A stretch of DNA of 13,323 bases from Cellvibrio sp. (lineage in GTDB: Bacteria; Pseudomonadota; Gammaproteobacteria; Pseudomonadales; Cellvibrionaceae): the NCBI GenBank assembly GCA_003524365.1, contig DQHS01000261.1, positions 5,948-19,270 of the forward strand, given 5' to 3'. Shown piece after piece: positions 7,535-13,323 of this stretch. Each line of letters opens with the position of its first letter. Position 1 is the stretch's first letter. The notes under the pieces were generated by a model, which was given only the letters and a program-made list of their open reading frames with translations, was not told the DNA's origin and made no database searches. The translations under genes were made by a program, and so were the position numbers.

Positions 7535-7543
7535 TGTTAGAAT
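7535..7543 (+). promoter_or_regulatory. Extended -10 promoter for yjcH-actP
   Basis: TGT directly before TAGAAT (7538-7543) gives an extended -10 of the same form as the one ahead of the LPS operon (TGC-TAGAAT, followed by CCCC in both cases). No good -35 is visible. Transcription from about 7550 would leave a leader of about 165 bases before the yjcH ATG. Confidence 0.4.
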
Positions 7544-7716
7544 CCCCCTGCGCTACCAACTCTGGCAGCAACTCAAAACACCAATATCAATCAAACCACA
7601 ATAGCAATAACACAATCAGTAACCTGGGTGGAAAATCTGGCAACCGTCATAGACCAGCGCACCACCCATTGCTTCAAGACCACGCCATAATCTACAAAAA
7701 AACAGGGAAACCTAGC

Positions 7717-8019
7717 ATGCATATTGAAACTATCCGGCAATTGCCGGAGTACGCGGCCCTGACCCGCGCACGCAAAAAAATTATGTGGCCCTTATCGCTC
7801 GCCACTATCATCGCCTACTTCGCTCTGATTCTTACTATCGCATTCGATCCCGAATCACTCGGTAATCCGATTGGCGACGGGGTCACCTCAATCGGTATGG
7901 TGCTCGGATTGGGCGTCATTATTTTTTGCATGGTGATAACTGGCATTTACGTTTATTACGCCAACCGCGTACTTGAGCCATTAACGCGCGCTATTGTGCA
8001 AAAAGCGGGAGCGCAATAA
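7717..8019 (+). CDS. yjcH: YjcH-like DUF485 membrane protein, ActP partner
   Basis: This is a 100-residue inner-membrane protein of the DUF485 family, normally co-encoded with the acetate permease ActP. It starts with the family motif of a short amphipathic head (LPEYAALTRARKKIMWPLS). Two membrane segments follow at about residues 24-43 and 61-86, separated by a polar loop containing DPESLGNPIGDG. The ATG at 7717 is chosen because AGGGA lies 8 bases upstream and the family motif begins there. An in-frame extension to 7492 is possible, but its composition (Asn/Ser/His-rich) looks untranslated and it contains the candidate promoter. The stop overlaps the actP start by one base (TAATG at 8017-8021), so translation is coupled. 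Its exact job is unsettled; it is usually regarded as an accessory of ActP. Confidence 0.9.
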   Translation: MHIETIRQLPEYAALTRARKKIMWPLSLATIIAYFALILTIAFDPESLGNPIGDGVTSIGMVLGLGVIIFCMVITGIYVYYANRVLEPLTRAIVQKAGAQ

Positions 8020-9659
8020 TGAAATTTCATGCTCCGCTTGCCGTCTTACTTTCTGCTATGGCGACTTGCGCCTGGGCGCAGGCCACCAGTAGCTCTGCAA
8101 TAAATGTTACAGCAGTCGCAATGTTTTTAGCCTTTGTACTGGTCACACTCGGTATTACTTACTGGGCTGCAGGTCGCACCAAAACCGCGAGCGATTTTTA
8201 CGCTGCAGGCGGTGGTATTACCGGCTTTCAAAATGGTTTAGCGATCGCGGGCGACTATATGTCAGCCGCTTCTTTTCTAGGGATTGCTGGATTGGTTTAC
8301 ACATCCGGGTTCGATGGTTTGATTTATGCGATTGGATTTTTAGTCGGCTGGCCCATCGTATTGGTATTGATCGCTGAGCCGCTACGAAATCTGGGTAAAT
8401 ACACCTTTGCCGATGTAGCTTCCTTTCGTTTACAACAAAAACCCATTCGCATACTTGCTGCCAGCGGCTCTTTAGTTACCGTTATATTTTATTTAATCGC
8501 CCAAATGGTTGGCGCCGGAAAATTAATTGAATTGCTGTTCGGATTACCTTACGAGTTTGCCGTGATCATTGTCGGCCCATTGATGACGCTCTACGTAACC
8601 TTCGGCGGTATGATTGCCACCACTTGGGTGCAATTAATCAAAGCGATTTTATTACTCTCAGGCGCCTCGTTAATGGCATTTTTAGTGATGATGCAATTTG
8701 GTTTCAGCTTTGAGAACTTATTCGCGGAAGCCGTTAAAGTGCATTCAAAAGCTAATGCAATCATGGCGCCTGGCACATTGGTAAGCGATCCTATTTCTGC
8801 GATTTCTCTCGGTATAGCGCTGATGTTTGGTACCGCAGGTTTGCCGCATATTTTGATGCGTTTCTTCACCGTAAAAGATGCAGTGCAAGCGCGCCGTTCC
8901 GTTTTTTATGCGACCGGCTTTATCGGCTACTTCTACATCCTCACGTTCATCATTGGCTTCGGCGCAATCATTCTGTTGCTGAAAAATCCCGCTTATTTCA
9001 CTGACGGTGCCTTGATTGGTGGTGCCAATATGGCCGCTATCCATTTATCGCAAGCATTGGGTGGCGATATTTTATTAGGGTTCATTTCCGCTGTAGCCTT
9101 CGCCACTATTCTCGCGGTGGTGTCGGGTTTAACCCTGGCAGGGTCGAGCGCAATTTCGCATGACCTTTACGCAACACTGGTTTTAAAAGGTGAGCGCGAC
9201 GAGAAAAAAGAAATTCGTGCATCGCGCATTGCCACTGTGTGTTTAGGGGTAATCGCTGTGTTGCTCGGCATTGTCTTTGAAAAACAAAACGTGGCGTTTA
9301 TGGTCGGCCTCGCGTTTTGCGTTGCTGCCAGCGCTAACTTCCCGATTCTATTATTAAGTATGTACTGGCGCAAACTCACTACGCGCGGTGCAGTTATCGG
9401 CGGTGGTTTGGGGTTATTTACGGCGGTGATATTGGTGGTAATTGGCCCGACAGTTTGGGTCGATGCCTTTGGTTTTGAACAGGCGATTTTCCCTTACAAG
9501 TACCCCGCCATTTTCTCGGTGAGCGCTGCGTTTATCGGCATTTGGTTTTTTTCAATTACCGATGAATCGGCGTCTGCCGCAAAAGAACAAGCCGCGTTTG
9601 ATACGCAATTTGTACGTTCACAAACGGGGATTGGAGCATCTGAAGCTTCGAAACATTAA
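8019..9659 (+). CDS. actP: Cation/acetate symporter ActP (sodium:solute symporter family)
   Basis: This inner-membrane permease takes up acetate and other short-chain carboxylates driven by a cation gradient, which lets cells scavenge acetate for acetyl-CoA synthetase. The protein has 546 residues, almost the same as E. coli ActP (549). It carries the unusual N-terminal signal peptide of the family, with a likely cleavage after AWA (residue 20). The first transporter helix then leads into the hallmark RTKTASDFYAAGGG and AIAGDYMSAASFLGI segments (53-90). About 13 membrane segments follow, and the tail is polar and cytoplasmic. GGGAG about 7 bases upstream, inside yjcH, is the ribosome site. 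No acs gene lies in the window, so unlike E. coli the synthetase must be elsewhere. The hairpin after the stop ends the operon. Confidence 0.95.
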   Translation: MKFHAPLAVLLSAMATCAWAQATSSSAINVTAVAMFLAFVLVTLGITYWAAGRTKTASDFYAAGGGITGFQNGLAIAGDYMSAASFLGIAGLVYTSGFDGLIYAIGFLVGWPIVLVLIAEPLRNLGKYTFADVASFRLQQKPIRILAASGSLVTVIFYLIAQMVGAGKLIELLFGLPYEFAVIIVGPLMTLYVTFGGMIATTWVQLIKAILLLSGASLMAFLVMMQFGFSFENLFAEAVKVHSKANAIMAPGTLVSDPISAISLGIALMFGTAGLPHILMRFFTVKDAVQARRSVFYATGFIGYFYILTFIIGFGAIILLLKNPAYFTDGALIGGANMAAIHLSQALGGDILLGFISAVAFATILAVVSGLTLAGSSAISHDLYATLVLKGERDEKKEIRASRIATVCLGVIAVLLGIVFEKQNVAFMVGLAFCVAASANFPILLLSMYWRKLTTRGAVIGGGLGLFTAVILVVIGPTVWVDAFGFEQAIFPYKYPAIFSVSAAFIGIWFFSITDESASAAKEQAAFDTQFVRSQTGIGASEASKH

Positions 9660-9666
9660 GACATCA

Positions 9667-9698
9667 TTGTGGGTGCTTCCTGCGTGAAGCACTCACAA
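9667..9698. terminator. Hairpin between convergent actP and diguanylate cyclase genes
   Basis: Arms at 9667-9679 and 9686-9698 form a 13-bp stem (core GTGGGTGCTTC / GAAGCACTCAC) with one G-U pair and a six-base loop. CTCTGCTTT follows on the plus strand, which is only moderately T-rich. Placed eight bases after the actP stop and 20 bases beyond the minus-strand gene end, it probably serves both convergent genes. Confidence 0.6.
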
Positions 9699-9717
9699 CT
9701 CTGCTTTAACATGTGCA

Positions 9718-10785
9718 TCAATCACACACAATCTGATCTCTACCCTTTAACTTGGCTTCGTAAAGCGCTTTATCTGCACGCGCGATTAAACTTTCCAAGG
9801 TATCATCATCCCTGCGTGAGGTTGCACCACCCGATGCCGTCAACTTTCCTACCGGATGAAAAAAACCACCGTTAATAGCATGGCGCAATCGATTCGCTAC
9901 CCTAAATGCATCACGCTCTGCAATGCCGATAACCAACACTAAAAACTCTTCACCACCCCAGCGAATTAAATGGCCATCGCTGCGTAGCGCACCGCTTACA
10001 CGCGCTGCGAATTCATGTAACACGCTATCGCCGATCAAATGACCGTGGGTATCGTTGATCAGTTTGAAATAATCTATGTCTAACATGATGATGCTGCCAT
10101 GGGTTTCGCTGCGCATAAAATCATCGAGCAATTGCTGTCCACCCCATCGATTGTATTGCCCTGTTAACGCATCGCGCTCTGCCAAATTATGCATATGGGA
10201 ATTGTCATTTTGTAAGCGCTCAAGCTGTAAGCGTGCCCTATGCTGAAATGGCAACAACACCAACAAGAGTAAAATCGCCAAACCATAACTCATAAACATT
10301 TCCTGGCCGCGCGGTGCCCATAACTCTTCTTTGTGAGTCAACAAATAACTCAAGATTGGCACTGCATTTAAAACCCAGGCTGCGATCATGATCGGAAATG
10401 CGCGCCGCGGCGGCAGCATGACCATTACCAACACAATCAAAATAATGAGGAAAGATGAAATCGGCGGGAAAATATCAATAAGTAATATATCGGGAGCTTG
10501 AGCGGCGTGCAGGCTGTAATACCAAGCCGGCAATGAAAGCGCGGCAATGGCTACGCCAAAAGCACAATAGACTACGCGCAAAATATTTTTTGGTCGACGC
10601 CTGAGCCAAATCGCAAGAGCGAGATTCGCCAAGGCCACTGAGGGTGGAATCACCAAATCCATCAACTCTGGTTCTGGTTCCAGATAATGCAAAACACTAG
10701 CTGCGATGCCAATGAATGCAGTGAGCGCAAGCAATGCTAGCACTCCGCGATAAAAAGCACGCTCATCAATAGATTGGTTCTGCAT
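9718..10785 (-). CDS. Membrane-anchored diguanylate cyclase (GGDEF)
   Basis: This enzyme makes cyclic di-GMP from two GTP. The 355-residue protein has an N-terminal membrane region of about six segments (roughly 15-180) without a recognisable sensor domain. A short helical linker (182-204) leads to a GGDEF domain (about 205-355) starting at DALTGQYNR. The active-site motif is a perfect GGEEF (277-281) in RWGGEEF. The metal-binding Asp in LDIDYF (236) and the substrate-site NDTHGHLIGD are present, so it should be active. At the inhibitory I-site the sequence is RSDG, where RxxD is expected six residues before the active-site Gly pair. The Asp is shifted by one, so product inhibition may be weak or absent. 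No EAL domain is fused. The ATG at 10785 has CAGGT upstream. It lies 181 bases downstream of the GH16 gene on the same strand, with its own candidate promoter in the gap. Confidence 0.92.
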   Translation of the reverse strand: MQNQSIDERAFYRGVLALLALTAFIGIAASVLHYLEPEPELMDLVIPPSVALANLALAIWLRRRPKNILRVVYCAFGVAIAALSLPAWYYSLHAAQAPDILLIDIFPPISSFLIILIVLVMVMLPPRRAFPIMIAAWVLNAVPILSYLLTHKEELWAPRGQEMFMSYGLAILLLLVLLPFQHRARLQLERLQNDNSHMHNLAERDALTGQYNRWGGQQLLDDFMRSETHGSIIMLDIDYFKLINDTHGHLIGDSVLHEFAARVSGALRSDGHLIRWGGEEFLVLVIGIAERDAFRVANRLRHAINGGFFHPVGKLTASGGATSRRDDDTLESLIARADKALYEAKLKGRDQIVCD

Positions 10786-10860
10786 TCTTTACCTGTTAAA
10801 CCATCGCCCGGGAAGTATGCCCATTGCGTAGCGCTCGGCACTCGTAATCTGAAACTGAGC

Positions 10861-10888
10861 ATCTTAAAGCCTAAAGGTAAAATGACAA
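10861..10888 (-). promoter_or_regulatory. Candidate promoter for the diguanylate cyclase gene
   Basis: On the minus strand, TTGTCA (5 of 6 matches to the -35 consensus) is followed by 16 bases and TAAGAT (4 of 6 matches to the -10). Transcription would start near 10854, about 70 bases before the ATG. This suggests the gene can be expressed independently of the GH16 gene upstream. Confidence 0.35.
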
Positions 10889-10966
10889 GTGATGATGCAA
10901 GAATAATCAGACAGTTCCCTGTCCGATTCGATATTCAATTTCTTCAGCGGAAGACTACCAATATGA

Positions 10967-11980
10967 TTAAAGTCCGCAAGGCGATGGCAGTGCAGGATTT
11001 TGCTCTTGCACGTTATCAACATAAGTCACTTTCTTCCCACGTAACTCTGCAATCTGCGCTTCCACATCGGCGGGCGTTATAGCAACACCTTCCTGGAAAA
11101 ACACCCAATCAATATCTTCCTGATACTCACGCATTTCCGGTGAATCAACTGGCCCCAAGGAACCATCTGCGCCTTTGGGCATAAACCACAAATTAAAGTT
11201 GATCGACATAAAATCTTCCGGATACACAGCACTGGTGTGCTCAGAGAATAATTTTCCATCGACGTAATAAGTCACTTTGTTATCGGCAACCGTTAGCACC
11301 AAGGTACGCCAACCGGCGTAACTGCCCTCTTGTCGAGTGAACTCATTCACTTTCGTCCAGGGTTCCAACTGGAAAGTATCCCAACTGGTTGTCCACATCG
11401 CTGGCTTGGCATTTTCGCCCCAGCCACCATTGGGCAAGTATTCAAAATCGGTTTCGCTGTAATTTTTATCCATAGGCGCTTTAAGCGGGCTGATGGCATA
11501 CATGGTTTGGATTACTTCGTCGCCATCAGGCCCGTAACTCGGCTCATCGCGGAAAAAAACGCGTGCAGCATAAGTACCTTCACGATATTTACGTGCATGG
11601 CAAAATTGCGTGTGCCGGGTTTTTTCGCCAGTGCCATTGGTAACAGAACTCATGCGTACAGCGCCCGCTTCTGTTTCGGGAATATCAGAATGGAAAGACA
11701 GGCCTTCCCCCGACCAGATGGCGCCCTTGATCCCCGGGTGACCGGTTTCCGTTCTGACCTTCCAGCCATTGTTATTAAATGCAGCCATATCGGAATAATT
11801 AAAATCATCAAAAAATACGGCTGCCGTTTCAGGAGCAGCTGATGACGATGATTGCGCTATTAATGACGCTTGCGCTGCCGAAGAAGTTTGTTGCACTGAC
11901 GAATCCGTTTTGGAACCGCAACCGATAAATGCAATTGAGGCAGAGAGAATACTGGCGAGAAAAAGTCGTTGATGGCCCAT
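10967..11980 (-). CDS. Glycoside hydrolase family 16 lipoprotein
   Basis: This is a surface or periplasmic endo-acting polysaccharide hydrolase, 337 residues long. A signal peptide ends in lipobox FIG|C (Cys21). Residues 22-54 are a Ser/Ala/Gln-rich linker typical of Cellvibrio-type enzymes, and then comes a beta-jelly-roll domain from about 56. The catalytic signature is ETDFE (176-180): nucleophile Glu176, Asp178, acid/base Glu180. This fits the GH16 ExDxE pattern, although Thr replaces the usual Ile/Leu at the second position. Aromatic residues W195-W207 and W265 suit a glycan cleft. Beyond the jelly roll there is a tail of about 40 residues (VEAQIAELRGKK...CGL). The ATG at 11980 has AAAGGA 7 bases upstream. 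The substrate (laminarin, agar/porphyran-type galactan or mixed-linkage glucan) cannot be assigned by eye. An operator-like palindrome lies 48 bases upstream. Confidence 0.86.
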   Translation of the reverse strand: MGHQRLFLASILSASIAFIGCGSKTDSSVQQTSSAAQASLIAQSSSSAAPETAAVFFDDFNYSDMAAFNNNGWKVRTETGHPGIKGAIWSGEGLSFHSDIPETEAGAVRMSSVTNGTGEKTRHTQFCHARKYREGTYAARVFFRDEPSYGPDGDEVIQTMYAISPLKAPMDKNYSETDFEYLPNGGWGENAKPAMWTTSWDTFQLEPWTKVNEFTRQEGSYAGWRTLVLTVADNKVTYYVDGKLFSEHTSAVYPEDFMSINFNLWFMPKGADGSLGPVDSPEMREYQEDIDWVFFQEGVAITPADVEAQIAELRGKKVTYVDNVQEQNPALPSPCGL

Positions 11981-12028
11981 GTTGTTATCCTTTGTAGTTG
12001 ATTAACATTGCCAATCTCTCGCACCACA

Positions 12029-12040
12029 GACAACGTTGTC
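12029..12040. promoter_or_regulatory. LacI-family-type operator upstream of the GH16 gene
   Basis: GACAACGTTGTC is a perfect 12-bp even palindrome with a central CG, the layout of LacI/GalR-family operators. On the minus strand it overlaps TTGACA, which could be a -35 box, so binding would block transcription of the GH16 gene. Sugar-responsive LacI regulators with central-CG operators are common in polysaccharide-degrading proteobacteria. No regulator gene is in the window. Confidence 0.5.
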
Positions 12041-12149
12041 AAACGAATTGCGATTGATAACAGGTAACTTAACGAGGTTTTACATAAGTTGATTTAAACT
12101 GAAAATGTCAATTGCACTTTAAGCTAACAGAAAGCATGCAAGAAATATT

Positions 12150-12431
12150 TTATTCTTTATTTTCGAGGTGATGCCAAATTCGCAAAATGCACAAGGAATC
12201 GGGTTGCACAGCGTAGCGCACAAGGTAATTGCCGAATACAAAATCTTTAACGGAGCCAGCAACCGGAGCTTGGGTTACATTGATGCCGATCATAGGGAAG
12301 TTTCGTAAATGCTCAATACGTTGCAGTAATTGCTGCGCAATGCGAGTGGCGGCTTGTGGGTTATGCTCCGCGATAAAATCGCGCAAACGCACCAAATCTT
12401 CCAGTGCTTCGGCGGAATAGATCAACGTCAT
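12150..12431 (-). CDS. ParE/RelE-superfamily toxin of a type II toxin-antitoxin pair
   Basis: This is a small basic toxin of 93 residues. The compact fold is recognised from the first strand MTLIYSAEALEDLVRLRDFIAEHNPQAA, two helices with the family's LLQRIEHLRNFPMIG, and strands KDFVFGNYLVRYAV and CILRIWHHLENKE at the end. This pattern belongs to the ParE branch, whose members act on DNA gyrase. RelE-type mRNA cleavage cannot be excluded, because the superfamily's activity does not follow from sequence alone. AAGGATAAG lies close before the ATG at 12431. It is the second gene, 54 bases after the antitoxin stop, in the usual antitoxin-first order. The length is normal and nothing looks broken, so the pair is probably functional. 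Confidence 0.85.
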   Translation of the reverse strand: MTLIYSAEALEDLVRLRDFIAEHNPQAATRIAQQLLQRIEHLRNFPMIGINVTQAPVAGSVKDFVFGNYLVRYAVQPDSLCILRIWHHLENKE

Positions 12432-12485
12432 CTACTTATCCTTGATTATTTGCTATTGTTCCACTTTTGTTATTGATTAAATTGT

Positions 12486-12758
12486 TTATTGACCAACTTG
12501 TGGAGGTGATTGTTCATCCTCCCTGCCCCAGCTTTCCAGCCAGGCATGTACTGCCTCGCCCGAAACGACCTGCCCCTTAGCCACCGAGTCCATTGCCGTC
12601 AGGGTTTCTTGCCAGCGTGTTTTTTCCTGCGCTTGTCGCTCGATATATTCTTTGAGCGCTTGATTGATTAGCCAACTTTTACTGCGTTCCTGACTGGCAG
12701 CCATGGCTTCCAGCCCCTGCTCTACCTCGGGTTGTAATCTTACCGATGTGATGCTCAT
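12486..12758 (-). CDS. Ribbon-helix-helix (CopG-type) antitoxin
   Basis: This is a 90-residue antitoxin and transcriptional repressor. Residues 1-45 form the DNA-binding ribbon-helix-helix: the strand SITSVRLQPEV, then helix 1 (EQGLEAMAASQE) and helix 2 (SKSWLINQALKEYIERQ). The C-terminal half contains the toxin-binding region with the conserved GQVVSGEAVHAWLESWG stretch found in antitoxins of ParE-type partners. A strong G-run (GGGGGG) lies about five bases before the ATG at 12758. As a ribbon-helix-helix protein it should bind its own promoter as paired dimers. The tandem repeats at 12785-12804 are the likely site. The gene follows rluA on the same strand after a gap of 97 bases. Confidence 0.87.
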   Translation of the reverse strand: MSITSVRLQPEVEQGLEAMAASQERSKSWLINQALKEYIERQAQEKTRWQETLTAMDSVAKGQVVSGEAVHAWLESWGREDEQSPPQVGQ

Positions 12759-12784
12759 ATCTACCCCCCCTGCAATATTATCGA

Positions 12785-12804
12785 TTACGTTGTATTACAT
12801 TGTA
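12785..12804. repeat. Two tandem 10-bp operator-like repeats upstream of the toxin-antitoxin genes
   Basis: TTACGTTGTA (12785-12794) and TTACATTGTA (12795-12804) are adjacent direct repeats with one mismatch, spaced exactly one helical turn apart. The second contains the perfect odd palindrome TACA-T-TGTA, and the first is a near copy. This is 27 bases before the antitoxin ATG, and on the minus strand the second repeat reads TACAAT, a possible -10. The layout suits cooperative ribbon-helix-helix binding and autorepression. Confidence 0.5.
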
Positions 12805-12855
12805 GTCATATCGAAATCGGACAGATACCTTTTTTACCCAACTTCCAGCTCCCCT

Positions 12856-13323
12856 TTAAAAATCTGGCGACGACTCAACAAAGACATCCTCACCCGATAC
12901 AGGATGAGCAAACCGTAAATCCGTCGCATGGAGTAACAAGCGAACAGTCGCCTTGGCAAATTTTCCGCCGTAAAACTCGCAACCCAAAATCGGATGCCCT
13001 ATTGCCTGCAAGTGCAAGCGCAGTTGATGGGAGCGGCCGGTGATGGGATGCAGGAAAACCCGCGTGGTGCGCGCCTGTTCATCACGCCCGATTACCCTGT
13101 ATTCCGTAAACGAAGGCTTGCCGCTTTCCTGGCAGATCTTGTATCTGGGTCCGTCATCCGATGCGATAGGTAAATCGATAACACCTTCATCCTGTGCCAT
13201 CAATCCTGCAACGACTGCCGTGTAGTGCTTGCTGACCGTACGCGCTTGAAATTGTTTGCTGATATGGGAGAGCGCCGGTTTGTTGCGCGGGATGACCATT
13301 ACGCCGGAAGTATCAAAATCCAG
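12856..13323 (-). CDS. rluA: RluA-family pseudouridine synthase, C-terminal part (5' truncated by window)
   Basis: This enzyme isomerises uridine to pseudouridine in structured RNA; RluA itself modifies 23S rRNA U746 and tRNA U32. The window holds the last 155 residues, reading from LDFDTSGVMVI, which is motif II with the catalytic Asp at its start (the His-Arg before it lies outside). The conserved KHYTAVVAG, SGKPSFTEY, HPITGRSHQLRLHLQAIGHPILG and LLLHATDLRFAHP blocks follow in the usual order, and the protein ends at the family's normal C-terminus (SSPDF). The frame is open to the window edge, so the gene starts beyond it; an internal ATG at 13299 is not the start. The assignment to RluA rather than RluC/RluD rests on the compact C-terminus and sequence similarity. 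Confidence 0.88.
   Translation of the reverse strand: MDFDTSGVMVIPRNKPALSHISKQFQARTVSKHYTAVVAGLMAQDEGVIDLPIASDDGPRYKICQESGKPSFTEYRVIGRDEQARTTRVFLHPITGRSHQLRLHLQAIGHPILGCEFYGGKFAKATVRLLLHATDLRFAHPVSGEDVFVESSPDF

Noticed and set aside
7492..7716. Upstream extension of yjcH (75 residues)
   Set aside because: It is Asn/Ser/His-rich, unlike the DUF485 family, and overlaps the probable promoter; the ATG at 7717 has AGGGA.
9669..9875. Small plus-strand frame after actP
   Set aside because: It starts inside the terminator hairpin and runs antisense to the diguanylate cyclase, with no family resemblance.
10910..10923. GACAG-TTCC-CTGTC hairpin between GH16 and diguanylate cyclase
   Set aside because: The stem has only five pairs and no clear T-run follows, so a terminator call is not supported.
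11330..11842. Open frame of 170 codons on the plus strand inside the GH16 gene
   Set aside because: It is antisense to a well-supported GH16 domain, has no recognisable family, and looks like a shadow frame.
1..13323. Search for tRNA, rRNA, CRISPR arrays, insertion sequences, prophage genes or defence clusters
   Set aside because: None seen by eye on either strand; no transposase, integrase, repeat-spacer pattern or long inverted repeats.

Overview
The window looks like ordinary chromosome from a Gram-negative gammaproteobacterium. A polysaccharide-degrading member of the Cellvibrionaceae (Cellvibrio-like) is my best guess. The reasons are the LPS-core glycosyltransferases, the YjcH/ActP pair, an RND pump, an RluA enzyme, and a glycoside hydrolase family 16 lipoprotein with the Ser/Ala/Gln-rich linker common in that group. 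The taxonomic call is inference from gene content, not from a marker gene.

Layout. (1) Bases 1-2000, plus strand: the C-terminal half of an RND efflux permease, cut by the window start, then a short YgaP-like (DUF2892) membrane protein. A strong hairpin lies between them. (2) 2100-4495, plus strand: an LPS-core operon of a DUF6165 protein, heptosyltransferase I (waaC) and a family 2 glycosyltransferase, with a good extended -10 promoter ahead of it. (3) 4524-5447, minus strand: a lipoprotein alpha/beta hydrolase that converges on the LPS operon. (4) 5448-5745: a divergent regulatory region of about 300 bases with clustered TGAC/GTCA half-sites. (5) 5746-7465, plus strand: a DesK/DesR-type two-component system. 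(6) 7717-9659, plus strand: yjcH-actP, translationally coupled, behind a leader of roughly 165 bases and ended by a 13-bp hairpin. (7) 9718-10785, minus strand: a membrane GGDEF diguanylate cyclase with intact GGEEF but a displaced I-site Asp. (8) 10967-11980, minus strand: the GH16 lipoprotein, with a perfect 12-bp palindrome of LacI-operator type upstream. (9) 12150-12758, minus strand: a type II toxin-antitoxin pair (ParE/RelE-like toxin, ribbon-helix-helix antitoxin) with two tandem 10-bp operator-like repeats. (10) 12856 to the window end, minus strand: the C-terminal part of an RluA-family pseudouridine synthase.

How the genes fit together. The three LPS genes form a convincing assembly unit for the inner core. 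YjcH/ActP take up acetate, and the two-component system directly upstream is a plausible but unproven regulator of ActP, of the divergent esterase, or of a distant membrane-lipid gene. The GH16 enzyme probably attacks an extracellular beta-glucan or galactan from the outer membrane. I see no tRNA, rRNA, CRISPR array, insertion sequence or phage gene. I did not find a clearly undescribed multi-gene system. The best leads are regulatory DNA elements and the conserved but functionally uncharacterised DUF6165 gene in the heptosyltransferase operon.
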